Source: Spirochaetaceae bacterium (lineage in GTDB: Bacteria; Spirochaetota; Spirochaetia; DSM-27196; SLAA01). From it: 40,147 nt of DNA. Under the pieces are notes generated by a model, which worked only from the letters and a program-made list of their open reading frames with translations, did no database searches and was not told the DNA's origin. Below are positions 39,852 through 40,147 of this stretch, piece after piece; within the stretch, counting starts at the first letter, position 1, and every line of letters begins with the position of its first letter. Location: positions 1 to 40,147 of the forward strand of contig REEM01000097.1 in the NCBI GenBank assembly GCA_007695055.1, written 5' to 3'. The position numbers and the translations under genes are program-made.

Positions 39852-40147
39852 CTAGGGCACCGGCACTATCTGGGCGGCGTTGAGATCAATGCGCGTGAAG
39901 TAATAGTCGTCTCCGCGCGAACCGTAGGTGAAGGTCAACACGCCTACTGCGGCACTACTTGGCGAGGAGTCAACGCGGACTTGGCTAGTGCTCAAGACCG
40001 TAAAGCTCCAACCGGAACCTGCGTCGTCGAGTGCATTTTCCCAGTATGTTGCCTCATTCATTTCGGCTATACGAACGTTTGGATGCATGTTTTCGTTCAG
40101 TCGGTTGAACTGGCCAGCTTGTATCTGAGATATGAAAATATCCCGTC
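39852..40147 (-). CDS. C-terminal part of an unknown protein (runs off the window)
   Basis: The minus-strand frame is open from the window edge (first full codon ends at 40145) to TAG 39852-39854, 97 residues; ATG 40088 lies inside and need not be the start. Sequence: FISQIQAGQFNRLNEN, then RIAEMNEATYWENALDDAGSGWSFTVLSTSQVRVDSS and VLTFTYGSRGDDYYFTRIDLN. It looks strand-rich, possibly part of an exported or lipid-anchored protein. I do not recognise a family. Confidence 0.6.
   Translation of the reverse strand, partial: RDIFISQIQAGQFNRLNENMHPNVRIAEMNEATYWENALDDAGSGWSFTVLSTSQVRVDSSPSSAAVGVLTFTYGSRGDDYYFTRIDLNAAQIVPVP

Noticed and set aside
1-40147. CRISPR arrays, tRNA or rRNA genes, insertion sequences, prophage
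   Set aside because: No regularly spaced repeats, cloverleaf arms, terminal inverted repeats with transposase, or phage structural genes were seen by eye on either strand.

Overview
The window is dense bacterial chromosome of about 55% GC, with genes on both strands, many 4-base ATGA overlaps and no phage, insertion sequence, CRISPR array, tRNA or rRNA that I can see. Lipobox and signal-peptide proteins plus a truncated beta-strand-rich protein suggest a diderm cell. The gene content fits a free-living heterotroph. A Spirochaetota (Spirochaeta-like) origin is my best guess, but it rests on overall flavour and is not proven by any single marker.

Region 1 (1-7.5 kb): a truncated probable envelope protein, a FecR-domain secreted protein and a PAS-GAF-GGDEF diguanylate cyclase on the + strand. 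Converging on them is a tightly overlapped five-gene minus-strand operon: circularly permuted ATP-grasp ligase, alpha-E helical protein, transglutaminase-like protease, and two AstE/AspA-type zinc carboxypeptidase homologues. The last of these has lost its catalytic residues. This operon is the most system-like content of the window: a predicted peptide or amide ligation and hydrolysis pathway of unknown product.

Region 2 (7.6-12 kb): HD-domain hydrolase, RNHCP-domain protein coupled to the ribosome GTPase RsgA, an ankyrin lipoprotein with an unknown secreted partner, and TruA.

Region 3 (12-18.2 kb): a sugar-acid module. A TctCBA tripartite transporter, a divergent IclR-type regulator, KDG kinase (kdgK) and KDPG aldolase (eda) together import and channel a hexuronate- or gluconate-like acid into the lower Entner-Doudoroff route. 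The eda promoter carries an IclR-like palindrome over its start site.

Region 4 (18.2-24.5 kb): a run of GC-rich hairpins, a COG0701-type permease split into two coupled genes, a glycerophosphodiesterase, two unknown cytosolic proteins, an MFS transporter and an L-lactate permease with a clear terminator.

Region 5 (24.6-29.6 kb): a minus-strand operon of creatininase-family amidohydrolase, monomeric NADP isocitrate dehydrogenase, a VOC-fold protein and threonine dehydratase. A perfect 12-bp dyad sits over its promoter.

Region 6 (29.7-34.7 kb): response regulator, histidine kinase and small alarmone synthetase in one operon behind Pho-box-like repeats; an RRM protein with a long leader containing what looks like a decayed gene; thiN and yaaA.

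Region 7 (34.7-40.1 kb): a seven-TM AraC-type regulator that appears to be made from a leaderless mRNA, a TetR-ABC ATPase-fused double permease operon, a small FMN-binding exported protein, and a gene running off the edge.

Recurring themes are overlapping translationally coupled operons and several genes without a Shine-Dalgarno sequence whose -10 box lies 6-10 nt before the start codon.
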